Shown here in pieces: positions 1-11,478 of a DNA stretch of 64,000 nt. Location: assembly GCF_033568475.1 (NCBI RefSeq), contig NC_133121.1:132216375-132280374 (forward strand). Direction: 5' to 3'. The position numbers were made by a program, and so were the translations under genes. Each line of letters opens with the position of its first letter. The first letter of the stretch is position 1. This DNA comes from Henckelia pumila. Taxonomy: Eukaryota; Streptophyta; Magnoliopsida; Lamiales; Gesneriaceae. Under the pieces are notes generated by a model. The model searched no databases and was not told where the DNA came from. It saw only the letters and a list, made by a program, of their open reading frames with translations.

Positions 1-556
1 AATTGTAATTTAACGTCCAAAAATTGTTTTTTTTTTACTAATTTTATAGATTTTTTTCAATACGAAAAGAATGAATGAAAATAAAATTAAAAAAAATTAT
101 GTTTAAATTTATGAGAGATGCTCATGCATAATATCATAATAATACATTAAAAAAAAGTTTAGTCAACAGAAAATTTTGATTTCAATAATAAAGATTGAAA
201 TTTGTCCAATTAAAATAAAATATGAGATGAGTTTATTAACAGTAATAAAAAATAAACAAAAATACTCATTAATAATAGATATTGAAAATTTATATAATCC
301 AAAAAATTATTAAAGTCTACTTAACAAGTAAGAAAATAAAAATAAAAAAACGGAAATGAAAAGAAAAGAAAAATTAAAAAAATTTGTTAATGGGCTACTT
401 AAACACAACTTAAAAAAACTAAAAGAATTCAAAAAATAATTGAATGAGGTCTTGTAGATTCGAACCCGTTCTCGTGCTCCTTTTCTTTGCACAAAGGTTG
501 TTTGGTAGGTAAACCAAGTGTATATTTAACATGACTTTACTAGTTTATATATATAC
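1..556. other. AT-rich intergenic DNA, no gene seen
   Basis: This stretch is A/T-rich with many homopolymer runs. The short open frames in it have no recognisable domain and low-complexity composition. I see no promoter, RNA gene or mobile element that I can support. Confidence 0.5.
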
Positions 557-724
557 GACTTTTCAGATGTCCAACAATATTTTTTCACTTCGTCCCCGAC
601 TAATAAAACCCGGTACTGGGTTTTTATTTTTTTAAAAAAATTTTTTCTCATAACTAAAACCCGGTACCGGGTTATAGTGATCGGGGATGAGTAGAGAATC
701 ATTGGTTGGACAGCTGAAAATTTC
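557..724. mobile_element. Palindromic MITE-like element
   Basis: Two arms of about 68 bp face each other around a short A/T centre. The left arm (about 557-625) runs through TCAGATGTCCAAC, CGTCCCCGA and AACCCGGTA; the reverse complement of the right arm runs through TCAGCTGTCCAAC, CATCCCCGA and AACCCGGTA in the same order. Both outer edges lie in TATATA runs, so a TA target duplication is possible but cannot be delimited. There is no coding capacity. The structure fits a non-autonomous, foldback-type DNA transposon; the superfamily is not resolved. Confidence 0.55.
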
Positions 725-755
725 TATATATATACTAAAACTAAATTTTATTTAT

Positions 756-832
756 TTATTTTTTGGGGGTGAGGGGTTGGGGGTTGGGGCCCATGGCCCC
801 CCCTAGTCCCACTATAGAGCCGCCCCTGAAAA
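756..832 (-). mobile_element. hAT-like transposon end (fragment, tentative)
   Basis: Read on the minus strand, the segment begins CAGGGGCGGCTCTA, which resembles the CAGGGGCGG-type terminal inverted repeats of many plant hAT elements. A G/C-rich stretch with GGGGGGGCC and GGGCCCC follows. I see no matching opposite terminus and no transposase domain. A minus-strand open frame (756-986) crosses the segment but is not recognisable. This is a weak call based only on the terminal motif and the sharp composition change. Confidence 0.25.
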
Positions 833-1126
833 GAACTGATGAGGTATTACTTAATTTGGTAGAAGAAGTTATTTCAAAATTATTATGATTTTGTTTATTT
901 TCTGATAATGTCTTTTTATCATGATGTTTCTTTATGTCAAATGAATTATCATTAAATGAGACTTTTCGACTCAATACTTTCGCCATGGAGGAACAAGGTC
1001 ATAAGAGGGGCATGTTTTCGTGTCCTTAGGTATGAGTCCTCAAAGACTAATCATTATATCATTATTTTTTTTTTTTTGACATAAGTTGGATCACAGTCAA
1101 TTTTTGTCATTTTTTTAATAATGATG

Positions 1127-2238
1127 TATTACATTGGTTGATTTTTTTTAATTTTAATTGGACTAGAAATTTGGGATGTCAAATGCAAAATTTATTGAGA
1201 AATATTTGATGCTATGACGCTTTGAGTAATTGAGTCTGAGCCAAACTTCTTGTCATACTACTTAGTTAAACTTGGTAAACCTGTAACATAACAATCACCA
1301 ACTAGGGCCATACTTCTGATATAATCGAAGAAAAGTGACCCAATTAAAAATTCGGTTTTTTCTTTCTTTTTTCCCCCCCTTTATTTCTAATAGTTTTTTT
1401 TTCGTTTGGTTTTTGGGTGGTTTTGTAAAACTTAATTTTTTTTGGGTTTCGTTCAGTTTTTGTAAATGAAAAGACCATCTAATCAAACCTACGATTGTTT
1501 TAGCATGAATTACATGTAGTCCTTGGGGTTTAAATTTCTAAAAGATTCCACATTTCTATCTCCATCTTTGAATTTTTGTTTAATATTTGGTGAAATGATT
1601 AAAAGCTTAGTGCTTCTTTTTTTTTTTTTTTTAAATGTTGCTATTATTTACCTTTTGTTTTGTTGTCTCTTGAATTTGCGTTTGTATTTGTCTAAATTAT
1701 TTGATTTTATTTTAAATTGTGGTATTAAATTAGATTGTTTGGTTTGTGTGTGTGGCAAAACTGGTGTATGTTTATGAATTTTAGCATATATTATTTCTCA
1801 AAACAAATAAATCAAGTGATCGAACCTGACTCAACCAAACTAAAATGGTTTGTATTTTAGATTAGACATTTGTAAAATAAAAAACCAAACCGGATTTGGA
1901 TAATAAAATTGAACCAACAGGTGAACATATATCCCTAATTTCAAGTGTAGAAGTATGCCCTTCTGGGCTGCTTTCTCCCTAATTTCAAGTGTAGAAGTAT
2001 GCCCTTCTGGGCTGCTTTCTGATTCTTTGATTGGTAGGGCCTCATCCAATTTCATAACTCCATTTGTAGTGCCAGTCATGTACTTGCTCACCAAATTCCA
2101 TTGGATCCAATTTAATTGTGACTTATGTTTCACTTCCCATGTCTACGACAATAACCTTACCCTCAGCCCCTTGAGCATTGACACAAGCTAAGGCACAACC
2201 CTTCATTGAAGAGCACCCTTAATTTCGAATAATCGATC
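1127..2238 (+). repeat. Segmental repeat, copy 1 (left part)
   Basis: This block matches, in the same orientation, 20577-21737 inside intron 1 of the RAMP4 gene. Shared landmarks include the ATGTCAAATGCAAAATT segment, GAATTACATGTAGTCCTTGG, and the stretch ending AGAGCACCCTTAATTTCGAA. The match resumes after the Copia element at 17102-17251. Copy 1 lacks roughly 165 bp (about 21375-21540) and 330 bp (about 21738-22070) that are present in copy 2. It may be a partial duplication of the RAMP4 intron or a dispersed repeat that landed in both places. Confidence 0.75.
1933..2020 (+). repeat. 44-bp direct tandem duplication
   Basis: A 44-bp unit starting CCCTAATTTCAAGTG occurs twice head to tail, the second copy starting at 1977. 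Only one copy of the final TGGGCTGCTTTCTGAT portion is present in the related segment in the RAMP4 intron, so the duplication arose in copy 1 alone. Confidence 0.85.
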
Positions 2239-2451
2239 CTATCAGAGTTACATAATTTAAAGAAGAAGCTAGTAATCTTCATTGAGAGATAATCGAAGAG
2301 AAAACCCAAGTTCATTACAATTGGAATAGTGAAAAATGTTTCTATTCTATATAGATTGGAAACTGTCAAAACATATATATATACTTATAATAGAAACACG
2401 AACACGATTTTTGCTATGTATTAAAAACGTGTTTCTATTATTACTTTAATA
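2239..2451 (-). repeat. Copia 1 LTR (3' end of element)
   Basis: About 213 bp, matching 16879-17101 in the same orientation, from TATCAGAGTTAC to ATTACTTTAATA on the plus strand. It is slightly shorter than its partner because of AT-repeat length differences. Confidence 0.85.
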
Positions 2452-4025
2452 CTCCCACTCAAGATGGAGAGTGTATGTTGTGAACACCCATCTTGGATAA
2501 TAACATGCGGAACTGACTTGGAAGTAAATATTTAGTGAATAAATCCGCAAGTTGCAAGTGTGAAGAAATATGCAAAGCTTTGATAATGCCTTGTTGAATC
2601 TTTTCTCACACAACATGAAAATCGATCTCGATGTGCTTTGTACGTTCATGAAAAACTGGGTTAGAGGCAATATAAATGCCTGCTTGACTGTCACAATATA
2701 GAACAGAAGGATTGGAATGAGAAATATACAAATCCTTTAGTAAAGACCGTAACCAAGTTACTTCACATGTTGCACTAGCCATGGAATGATACTCGGCTTC
2801 TGCAGATGATCGTGATACCGTTTGTTGCTTCTTAGATCTCCATGATACTAAAGATTCACCAATAAGAACACAAAAACCCGTGATAGAATGACGAGTATCC
2901 GAACAAGTTGCCCAATCAGAATCTGAAAGGAATGTAAGCTTGAGAGAAGACTTAGAGCTATAAAACAGTCCCTGGCCAATGGTACCTTTCACATATTTAA
3001 GTACTGAATAAGCAGCTTGAAGATGTGTATCTCTTGGGTTAGCAACGAATTGACTCAGCCTATTCACAGAGTAAGCCAAGTCTGGTCTCGTGATGGTTAA
3101 ATACATCAACTTCCCAATAAGTTTCCTATACATGATTGGATCAGACAGCAATTCTCCTTCTTCACAATTAATCTTCAGGTTAGTGTCCATAGGAGTGCTG
3201 CGTGGCTTACAACCAGTGAGTCCTGCTTCAAATAACAATTGAAGAGCATAATGCCTTTGGCAAATATATATGCCACGACATGACCGTGCCACTTCTATGC
3301 CCAGAAAAAATCTCAAATCTCCCAAATCTTTCAGCTTGAATTTACTGTCTAAGAACACTTTAAGATCCTCTGCTTCTTGTTTAATATTGGTAGCAATAAC
3401 AATGTCATCAACATATAATAGTAATGCCAAAAATATATCACCGCGCGTCCTGAAAAACAGAGAATTATCTGCATAACTTTGTGTAAAACCAATACATATT
3501 AACGTGGAAGAAAATTTAGCAAACCACTGCCTTGAGGCTTGTTTAAGTTCATAAATTGATTTATGCAACTTACACGCTGGATTGTTGGGTAAAGGCTCCC
3601 CCTTTCGTTGATAAACCGGAGGCAATGACATATAAACCTCTTCAGAGAGATCACCATGCAGAAAAGCATTGTTGACATCTAATTGAATAAGAAACCAACC
3701 TTGAATGGAAGCTAGAGCCAATAAGGTTCGAATTGTCACCAATTTTTCCATAGGAGAGAAGGTTTCCAGAAAATCGATCCCTTCTTGTTGCGTATATACT
3801 TTAGCAACTAAACGAGCCTTATATCTCTCCAAAGAACCATCAGCTTTAAGTTTGACCTTGTAAACCCATTTACAACCCACAACGCTTTTCTGAGATGGCA
3901 AAGACACAATGGTCCAGGTACCATTGGTTTCAAGTGCTCTAAGTTCATCAGTCATGGCTTGACACCACGCTGGTTGAGCAACAGCTTGAGCGAATGTTTG
4001 TGGTTCAAGAATGGCAGACACATTA
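2452..4025 (-). mobile_element. Copia 1 reverse transcriptase and RNase H remnant
   Basis: The minus strand encodes the second half of a Copia polyprotein. Visible are the opening of the RT domain (the WTIV...VGCKWVYKVK region), the catalytic YVDD motif (about 3405-3420), and the RNase H region with SRSSAEAEYHSMA and the closing ERTKHIEIDFH. It is separated from the integrase part of the same element by the Gypsy insertion at 4026. The portion is largely open but the element as a whole is broken. Confidence 0.92.
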
Positions 4026-6624
4026 TGTAACACCCGGTATTTTTAATTACATAAATCCGCCTGCATAATTAGGATATTTAATTATTTAAATTTATGATTT
4101 ATGGGTTAAATAATTATGTGAATTATTTGTGCATGATTTAATTTATTTTTAAGCATTTAACCCATAATTAGTGATTTTTATGATTTTTAGTATTTTTATT
4201 ATTTGATCGCGTAGACGGGACCGTGGACGGACGAGATGACAACTTTCGAGCCAAATTATTTTATGAGCCTTTTTGGAGCCTTAAAATATTATTTTGAGTT
4301 TTATTATCTCAAAATTTTAAGTATTTAATTTTATATAATTTTAGGAGTCCATTTTATTCAAAATTAGCCATAATATTGACTTTTTAGTATTTTTAAAATT
4401 TCCCTAAATTAATATTTCGAGATTTTATTTATGTTATCAGATTTTTAAATGTTTAATTAAGAGTTTAAGTTGTATATTTAATATTTAAAACTTTTTATCC
4501 TTATTTATTTAACCTATATTTTAATTAACACAAAAATTAAACCTAATCTACCCCAAACCCCTTAGCCGATCGTTCACCCCCTTAGCCGCCTCCATTCTCC
4601 ATCTTCATCTTCTTCCTCAAGCCTAGGAGGTTCCATAGCTCAAATCTTTTAAAGCTTCGAAGGTGTGTTCGCCCCGTCGTCCCGGAAACGTCCTACGTGC
4701 GTTCTAATCAACTCCTACGGTGAAAGGCATGATTTTCTTCTTGTTTTTAACATCATATCAGTATATATTATGTAGGTTAAGGTAGGCATGGAAATTCTTT
4801 TAGAAACTTTTCAGAAAATCGTTTGAAGTTTGTTGTTGGTGCATTGCCTTCGAATTTCATAGCATGTTCACGTCTTCTTCCTATCCATGCATGGTTCGGC
4901 TGATGGCTAGGTCTCCGGGGGGGTGTGGGAACGTGGTTTGGGCTCGAGTGGCTCGAGTGGTTCGAGCCAAACGAGCCCAGGTGGTCACCTTGTTCAGCAA
5001 AGGGTTCGGCCGAGTAGCAGTTAGGGTTTTGGGTTTGAGGGGCTTCGGTTCGATGTAGGGTAAGCATGGGGTTGGGACCTTGGTATGGTTCGAACCGGCA
5101 GGACCCTGGGGAGGTCCTGCCGGCGGCGCTCCGGCCGGTCGTGGCCGGAGCAGGGCGGCAGCAGGCGTTGAAGGCCTGCTGCCCAAGCTTCGGCGGCCGA
5201 GAGAGGTAAGTAGACTAGGGTTTCGGTTCTAGGGTTTCTAGTGGGTTCCGGGTCGGGTCTTGGGTCCGGGTCGGGTCTAAAATAATATGGGTTAAGTTAA
5301 GTGGGTCCGGGTCCGGGTTATTTTAGTTGGGCTCGGGTAGTTTTATTTTTAAGTTTTTAAGTTAATTAGGAATTAAATGGGCTAATTAAATTCCCAAAAA
5401 TTTAATTAGTACCATTTAATTTATTTGGAGTCCATTAAATTATTTTGGGTTATTTTATTTATTTTTGGGCTTTTAATAATTTTTATTTAAATTTTTAAGT
5501 TGGCCAGAAAATTTTATGGGCTTGGGAGCCCATGAAAGTTAGTGGGCCAGTTATTGGGCTTTTGGGCCCATTGGGCCAGGGATAGTGCTATTGGGCCTAA
5601 GCTAGTGTTAATGGGCTTGAGTGTAGGGCCAGCAGTCCAGGACCATCCATGAGAAAATTTGCATGTGTCCTGAATATATATTTAATTATTTATATGCATT
5701 TAAGTTATTTTAATATTTATATGTTAGTAAGAAATTAAATTAAATATATATGATGGACACACATTTTATTCAAGTACATGCATTCATGAAATAATATTTT
5801 ATGCATGATTTAATGTTTAAGTTGAGCAATAAAAATATTTTATGTTGGAAGTTGAAGTAGTGTGACAATTTAAGGGGGATTCGTCCCCATATGATTGAAG
5901 GGCAGTTTACTGCCAATTTAAGAGGTGATTCGTCACCGGCCACGTACGTAGGTTTCCACGCTGATCAGTATTTAATGTATGATTTAAGGTTACACTACGG
6001 ATACAACCATGCTATGTTAGAAAATAAATTGCTCAATATTGTTATGTATTATGTTATGTATTATGTTTATTTAAGTAAGTTATGTTATGTAATTTTTAAG
6101 CATGCTCATTCATGTATATGTATGTATTAGTATTAAATTGGTTTAAATTATTTTAAACCCTCGTTATGTTAGCATGTTGGGCCTCTAGGCTCACTACACT
6201 GGTATGGTGCAGGTGAGTACGTTGAGGATGACATTGTACCCACCGGAGGCGAGGACGTATGAGCATGCATGCAGTGACCCCGTGACCGTGATAGATGTTT
6301 GAGTCACATGCATGTTGATATTTTTGTCAGTATGATACATTTTTATTATTTTCAGTGATTGAGGGTCTAGAATATTTATTTCATATTTTCAGTGCATGCA
6401 AACTTTTAATTACTTATGCAGTATATTTTTAATTAATGTTTGACTCAGATATTTATTATATTTTTAAGAATGCATTTTTATTTAAGTATTTAATTGTTTA
6501 TTCATTTTAAATATTTTTACTCTGTGCATATATGTATGGGCATATATGTACATATTTTATTTAGTAAGTATAAAAAAAAAAAAATTTCCGCATATTTATT
6601 TATTATAGAGTTAGGGTCGTTTCA
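4026..6624 (+). repeat. Gypsy left (5') LTR
   Basis: 2,599 bp, from TGTAACACCC to CGTTTCA, with the same length and nearly the same sequence as 11479-14077. It includes a G/C-rich part at about 4900-5300 and an A/T-rich second half. Apparent short open frames here (for example 4777-5067 and 4864-5058) recur exactly in the other LTR and are not genes. Confidence 0.96.
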
Positions 6625-6640
6625 GTTGGTATCAGAGCAC
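6625..6640 (+). other. Gypsy primer binding site
   Basis: TGGTATCAGAGC follows the left LTR after two bases. This is the complement of the 3' end of initiator-methionine tRNA, the primer used by most plant Gypsy and Copia elements. Confidence 0.9.
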
Positions 6641-6810
6641 GGTCCTCGGAGGGGCCCTCACTGCTATGCGAGCTCAGAAATCCACGCTACCGGTCTGTAA
6701 GTTTTAAATGTTTGTAGCATGATTTAATTTCTAGAATTTAAGTTAGTATAAATTTCAAAACACTTAGTTATGCATGGCGATTTACGTAAATAAATATGTG
6801 GTGGTGCAGA

Positions 6811-7872
6811 ATGCCTCCCAGACCAGTGAATAGACGTGGGGGACCTCCACCTCCACCTCCACCGCCACCTCCGCAGAACCCTATGACAGCATTGGAGCAG
6901 GCCAGTGCTACGATGATGGCGGGGATTACTGCTCTGTTGGAGCAGCAGGCTGCACGTCCCAGACTATCCCACGAGGAGGACGTCGCCGAGAGGTTCCAGA
7001 AGAAGGGGCCTAAGGAGTTCTTGGGGACCACCGATCCGTTGGTGGCTGAGGGATGGATTCGATCTTTGGAGTCCATCTTTGACTATATGGGGATCACAGA
7101 CGCCGACAGGGTGAGCTGTGCTACATACATGATGCGAGGCGATGCAGCCTCATGGTGGGAGGGTGCAGTTAGAGGAGTCCATCTACCGACTCTGACATGG
7201 GCTGAGTTCAGGCGTATCTTCTACGCCAAATATTTCACTGAGGATGTGCGCAGTCGCATGATCCGGGAGTTCATGAGTCTCCGTCAGGGGGACAGATCTG
7301 TGGTGGAGTACATAAGCCAGTTTGAGAGGGGCTGTCGTTTTGTGCCCATGATTGCTGATAGTCCGCAGGAGAAGCTGCGACAGTTTGTTGAGGGCCTGAA
7401 GGCTGAGATCAGGCATGACGTGCGCATGGCAGACGTGTTTACATATGAGTCTGCAGTCAGCAGGGCCTTGCGTTCTGAGGAGGGTCGGAGAGCGATCCAG
7501 AGAGAGCAGCAGGGCAAGAGGCAGTTTGTACAGACAGGATATCAGCGACCATCTTCGCAGCCACCTGCGAAGAAGCAGTATACAGGGCCGGCTAAGGGCC
7601 CGAATCAGCAGAGGCCACAGCAGCAGAGGCCGCAGCAGCAGCAGAGGGGCGGGGCCCCTAATGCCATAGCTCATCCCACTTGCCCGAAGTGCCAGAAGAT
7701 GCATTCGGGACCTTGCCTATTGGGAGCAGGAGTTTGCTTCCACTGCAGAGAGCCGGGGCATCAGATTGCTAACTGCCCCAGGAAGAAGAACACCGCTGGT
7801 AGGGTGTTCGTGATGCAGGCTGAGGAGGTCGATCCAGACACCTCCTTGATCACCGGTACATCCTATCCCTAG
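6811..7872 (+). CDS. Gypsy gag (fossil element)
   Basis: The frame encodes about 353 residues. A proline run follows the start. A retrotransposon gag domain follows (EGWIRSLESIFDYMG, ASWWEGA, WAEFRRIFYAKYF and VVEYISQFERG are typical), then a Q/P-rich linker and one CCHC zinc knuckle near the C-terminus (CFHCREPGHQIANC). I chose the ATG at 6811, giving MPPRP, over the in-frame ATG at 6796 because family members usually start MPPR. Gag forms the virus-like particle and binds element RNA. Confidence 0.9.
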   Translation: MPPRPVNRRGGPPPPPPPPPPQNPMTALEQASATMMAGITALLEQQAARPRLSHEEDVAERFQKKGPKEFLGTTDPLVAEGWIRSLESIFDYMGITDADRVSCATYMMRGDAASWWEGAVRGVHLPTLTWAEFRRIFYAKYFTEDVRSRMIREFMSLRQGDRSVVEYISQFERGCRFVPMIADSPQEKLRQFVEGLKAEIRHDVRMADVFTYESAVSRALRSEEGRRAIQREQQGKRQFVQTGYQRPSSQPPAKKQYTGPAKGPNQQRPQQQRPQQQQRGGAPNAIAHPTCPKCQKMHSGPCLLGAGVCFHCREPGHQIANCPRKKNTAGRVFVMQAEEVDPDTSLITGTSYP

Positions 7873-8091
7873 TATTTTCATAAATTCTCCTTTGGTTAAA
7901 GATTTAGTATTTAATTTGAAATTCTTGTTATTTGGGTCATTTAACTGCATGTTAGAATAGGAAGCATGTTTTACTTGTGATTAGAATTAAGAACTTGTAG
8001 TGACTCGTTTGGAAAAAATTAGAAGTGGTATGAAACTGTTGGGAATTTTCTGCGTGCAGGGAGAATTCTAGTTGGAGGCAACTCCACGTTT

Positions 8092-11000
8092 GTGTTGCTA
8101 GATTCAGGGGCTACGCATTCGTTTATCTCCCTGGAGTTTATCAGGCGGGTAGGCATCACACCTGAGAGTAGTGACAGCGGGTATGATGTTACTATGCCGT
8201 CAGGGCAGATTATGTCTACCTCGAAGGTTATTCGAGGACTGGAGTTAGAGCTGCAGGGACACTCCATTCGAGCAGATGTAGTAGTCTTGCCTTTGAGTGG
8301 ATTTGATCTTATTTTGGGTATGGACTGGTTGACAGTCAATGGAGCTTCGATTGATTTTCGTCGGAGATCAGTGTCAGTGAGACCTACAGGGGGCGACCCG
8401 TTCACTTTTTATGCATCTCAGAGCAGTGATATTCCTCAGGTGATATCCTATATTCAGGCGAGGAAGTTGTTGAGACGGGGTTGCCAGGGGTTTCTAGCGA
8501 GTATTGTCACGACTTCAGAGCCATCTAGCAGATCATTATCAGAGTTAGAGGTGGTTCGTGACTTTCCGGATGTCTTTCCGGAGGATGTGACAGGAATTCC
8601 ACCAGTGAGAGAGGTGGAGTTCAGTATTGAATTAGTGCCAGACACCGTGCCTATCTCTAAGGCACCGTACAGGCTTGCTCCTACCGAGATGAAAGAGTTG
8701 AAGGAGCAGATACAGGAGTTGTTAGAGAAAGGCTTCGTTCGACCTAGCTTTTCTCCTTGGGGAGCTCCGGTGTTGTTTGTGAAGAAGAAGGATGGCAGTA
8801 TGAGACTGTGCATCGATTACCGAGAGCTTAACAGAGTCACAGTGAAGAACAAGTATCCACTGCCGAGGATAGAGGACTTGTTTGACCAGTTGCAGGGAGC
8901 TTCAGTGTTCTCCAAGATCGATCTGCGATCTGGTTACCATCAGTTGCGTGTTAGGGATGCAGATGTGTCCAAGACTGCTTTCCGGACACGATATGGGCAT
9001 TACGAGTTCTTAGTGATGCCATTTGGGTTGACCAATGCTCCAGCGGTTTTCATGGATCTCATGAACCGAGTCTTTCAGCCATATCTGGATCAGTTCATCA
9101 TAGTCTTTATTGATGATATTTTGATCTATTCTAGGAGCATCGAGGAGCATAGACAGCACCTTCAGACCGCATTGCAGACTTTGAGGGAGCATCGGTTGTA
9201 TGCCAAGTTCAGCAAGTGCGAGTTTTGGCTTGAACAGGTGGCATTTCTTGGCCACATTATTTCGAGAGATGGAGTTGCAGTCGATCAGTCTAAGGTGGAG
9301 GCAGTGCAGAATTGGGGTGTTCCGAAGAATGCTTCAGAGATTCGCAGTTTCTTGGGTTTGGCGGGGTATTATAGGAAGTTCATCAAGGGTTTTTCCTCTA
9401 TTGCAGTACCCTTGACTTCCTTGACCAAGAAGAATGCGAAGTTTATCTGGAGTTCAGACTGTCAGAGGAGCTTCGATCAGCTGAAGGAAGCACTCACTAC
9501 AGCACCGGTGTTAGCTATGACAGTGCCACATGAGGAGTTAGTGGTGTACACCGACGCGTCCAAGCTTGGGTTGGGCGCAGTACTTATGCAGAGTGGCAGA
9601 GTTATCGCATATGCGTCGCGACAGTTGAAGATTCATGAGCAGAACTATCCGACGCATGATTTGGAGCTTGCAGCAGTGGTTTTTGCGTTGAAAATCTGGA
9701 GGCACTATCTTTACGGCGAGAAGTGCAAGATTTTCACCGATCACAAGAGCCTCAAGTACTTCTTCACCCAGAAGGAGTTGAACATGAGGCAGCGCAGATG
9801 GCTTGAGCTTGTTAAGGACTACGACTGTGACATTAGCTACCATCCGGGTAAGGCTAATGTAGTGGCAGATGCTTTGAGTCGAAAGTCGTCAGTGGTATCA
9901 TGTTTGACTGCACAGTTACCACTACAGACCGAGATTCAGAGATTTGGTTTGGAGTGCTATCCGAGGGGCCATGCACCGAGTTTGTCAGTGTTGACGGTGC
10001 AGCCAGTGTTGAGAGATCGGATTAGAGAGGGACAGTCCACTGATGGGGAGATACAGCGATGGAGACAGAGAGATGAGGCCAGAGGTAATCTCTTGTATAC
10101 AGTGGAGGATGGCATCGTTCAGTACCGTGGGAGGATGTGGGTACCGAACGTTGATCAGTTGAGAGCCGAGATTCTAGCAGAGGCTCATGCATCTCCGTAC
10201 TCCATTCACCCCGGAAGTACGAAGATGTACCGAGACTTACAGTTATTGTATTGGTGGCCCGGTATGAAGAGTGACATCGGGAGAGTGGTGTCAGAGTGCT
10301 TGACTTGTCAGCAAGTCAAAGCAGAGCATCAGCGTCCAGCAGGACTTCTTAGACCTCTTCCTATTCCGGAATGGAAATGGGAGAATATTACGATGGACTT
10401 TGTAGTTGGCTTACCGAGGAGTGCCAGAGGGTGTACAGCGATTTGGGTGATTGTGGATAGACTCACCAAGTCAGCTCATTTCTTGCCGGTGAGGACTAAC
10501 TATACTTTGACACAGTATGCAGAGCTTTACATTAGAGAGATTGTTAGACTGCATGGCATACCAGTGTCTATTGTGTCAGACAGAGATCCGAGATTCACAT
10601 CTGCGTTTTGGAAGAGTCTGCACACGGCTATGGGGACTAGGCTTCTGTTCAGTACAGCATTTCATCCCCAGACAGATGGTCAGTCTGAGAGAGTGATCCA
10701 GGTTCTCGAGGATCTTCTGAGAGCTTGTGTCATTGATTTTCGGGGCTCTTGGGAGACTAGACTGCCATTGGTGGAGTTTACCTATAACAACAGCTTTCAG
10801 TCGTCTATAGGTATGGCTCCATATGCAGCACTTTATGGGAGGAGATGCAGATCTCCGGTGCATTGGGATGAGGTTGGTGAGCGGATTTTGTTGGGTCCGG
10901 AGATTGTGCAGCAGACAGCTGACATCGTGACGCAGATTCGAGACAGGATGAGGACAGCGCAGAGTCGGCAGAAGAGTTATGCGGATGCCAGACGACGCGA

Positions 11001-11433
11001 TTTGGAGTTCGCGGTAGGTGATCACGTATTCTTGAAGGTGTCACCTATGAAGGGAGTAGCGCGTTTTGGGCGGAGAGGCAAGCTTAATCCGAGATACATA
11101 GGGCCATTCGAGATCTTGGAGCGAGTTGGCACGTTGGCCTATCGTTTAGCTCTACCTCCAGGGCTAGCGGCAGTGCACAACGTTTTCCATGTATCCATGC
11201 TTCGGAGATATGTCTCCAATCCGTCGCATGTGTTGGATTTTGAGCCCTTACAGTTGCCACCAGATCTTGTTTACGAGGAGAGACCAGTGCGGATTTTGGC
11301 TAGAGAGGAGCGGAGGCTTAGGACGCGGGTCATACCGATGGTCAGAGTCCAGTGGCTGAATCACTCGGAGGAGGAAGCTACTTGGGAGACCGAGGCTGAC
11401 ATGAGGACTCGCTACCCGGAGTTGTTCGGGTAA
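8092..11433 (+). CDS. Gypsy pol with chromodomain (fossil element)
   Basis: This long open frame carries, in order, aspartic protease ([10 protein letters not shown] at the start), reverse transcriptase ([12 protein letters not shown], then FIDDILIYS at the catalytic site), RNase H ([13 protein letters not shown]), the integrase zinc finger and core ([22 protein letters not shown], then the DFVVGLP and SDRDPRFTS regions) and a C-terminal chromodomain-like stretch ([14 protein letters not shown]). The reading frame is open from protease to its end. It is preceded by about 220 bp of separation from gag; how pol is expressed cannot be told from the sequence alone. Confidence 0.93.
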   Translation: MLLDSGATHSFISLEFIRRVGITPESSDSGYDVTMPSGQIMSTSKVIRGLELELQGHSIRADVVVLPLSGFDLILGMDWLTVNGASIDFRRRSVSVRPTGGDPFTFYASQSSDIPQVISYIQARKLLRRGCQGFLASIVTTSEPSSRSLSELEVVRDFPDVFPEDVTGIPPVREVEFSIELVPDTVPISKAPYRLAPTEMKELKEQIQELLEKGFVRPSFSPWGAPVLFVKKKDGSMRLCIDYRELNRVTVKNKYPLPRIEDLFDQLQGASVFSKIDLRSGYHQLRVRDADVSKTAFRTRYGHYEFLVMPFGLTNAPAVFMDLMNRVFQPYLDQFIIVFIDDILIYSRSIEEHRQHLQTALQTLREHRLYAKFSKCEFWLEQVAFLGHIISRDGVAVDQSKVEAVQNWGVPKNASEIRSFLGLAGYYRKFIKGFSSIAVPLTSLTKKNAKFIWSSDCQRSFDQLKEALTTAPVLAMTVPHEELVVYTDASKLGLGAVLMQSGRVIAYASRQLKIHEQNYPTHDLELAAVVFALKIWRHYLYGEKCKIFTDHKSLKYFFTQKELNMRQRRWLELVKDYDCDISYHPGKANVVADALSRKSSVVSCLTAQLPLQTEIQRFGLECYPRGHAPSLSVLTVQPVLRDRIREGQSTDGEIQRWRQRDEARGNLLYTVEDGIVQYRGRMWVPNVDQLRAEILAEAHASPYSIHPGSTKMYRDLQLLYWWPGMKSDIGRVVSECLTCQQVKAEHQRPAGLLRPLPIPEWKWENITMDFVVGLPRSARGCTAIWVIVDRLTKSAHFLPVRTNYTLTQYAELYIREIVRLHGIPVSIVSDRDPRFTSAFWKSLHTAMGTRLLFSTAFHPQTDGQSERVIQVLEDLLRACVIDFRGSWETRLPLVEFTYNNSFQSSIGMAPYAALYGRRCRSPVHWDEVGERILLGPEIVQQTADIVTQIRDRMRTAQSRQKSYADARRRDLEFAVGDHVFLKVSPMKGVARFGRRGKLNPRYIGPFEILERVGTLAYRLALPPGLAAVHNVFHVSMLRRYVSNPSHVLDFEPLQLPPDLVYEERPVRILAREERRLRTRVIPMVRVQWLNHSEEEATWETEADMRTRYPELFG

Positions 11434-11478
11434 GTACTTTAATTTCGAGGACGAAATTCAATTTAAGGGGGGGAGAAT

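Noticed and set aside
4777-5067. Open frames in 4777-5186 that recur almost exactly at 12230-12639
   Set aside because: They lie in the paired Gypsy LTRs. Their duplication reflects the LTR pair, and no protein family is recognisable.
5891-6130. 79-codon frame repeated at 13344-13583
   Set aside because: Also LTR sequence, identical in both LTRs, with low-complexity MYYVMYYV composition. Not a gene.
7183-7704. 173-codon minus-strand frame inside the Gypsy gag
   Set aside because: Antisense shadow of gag with no domain.
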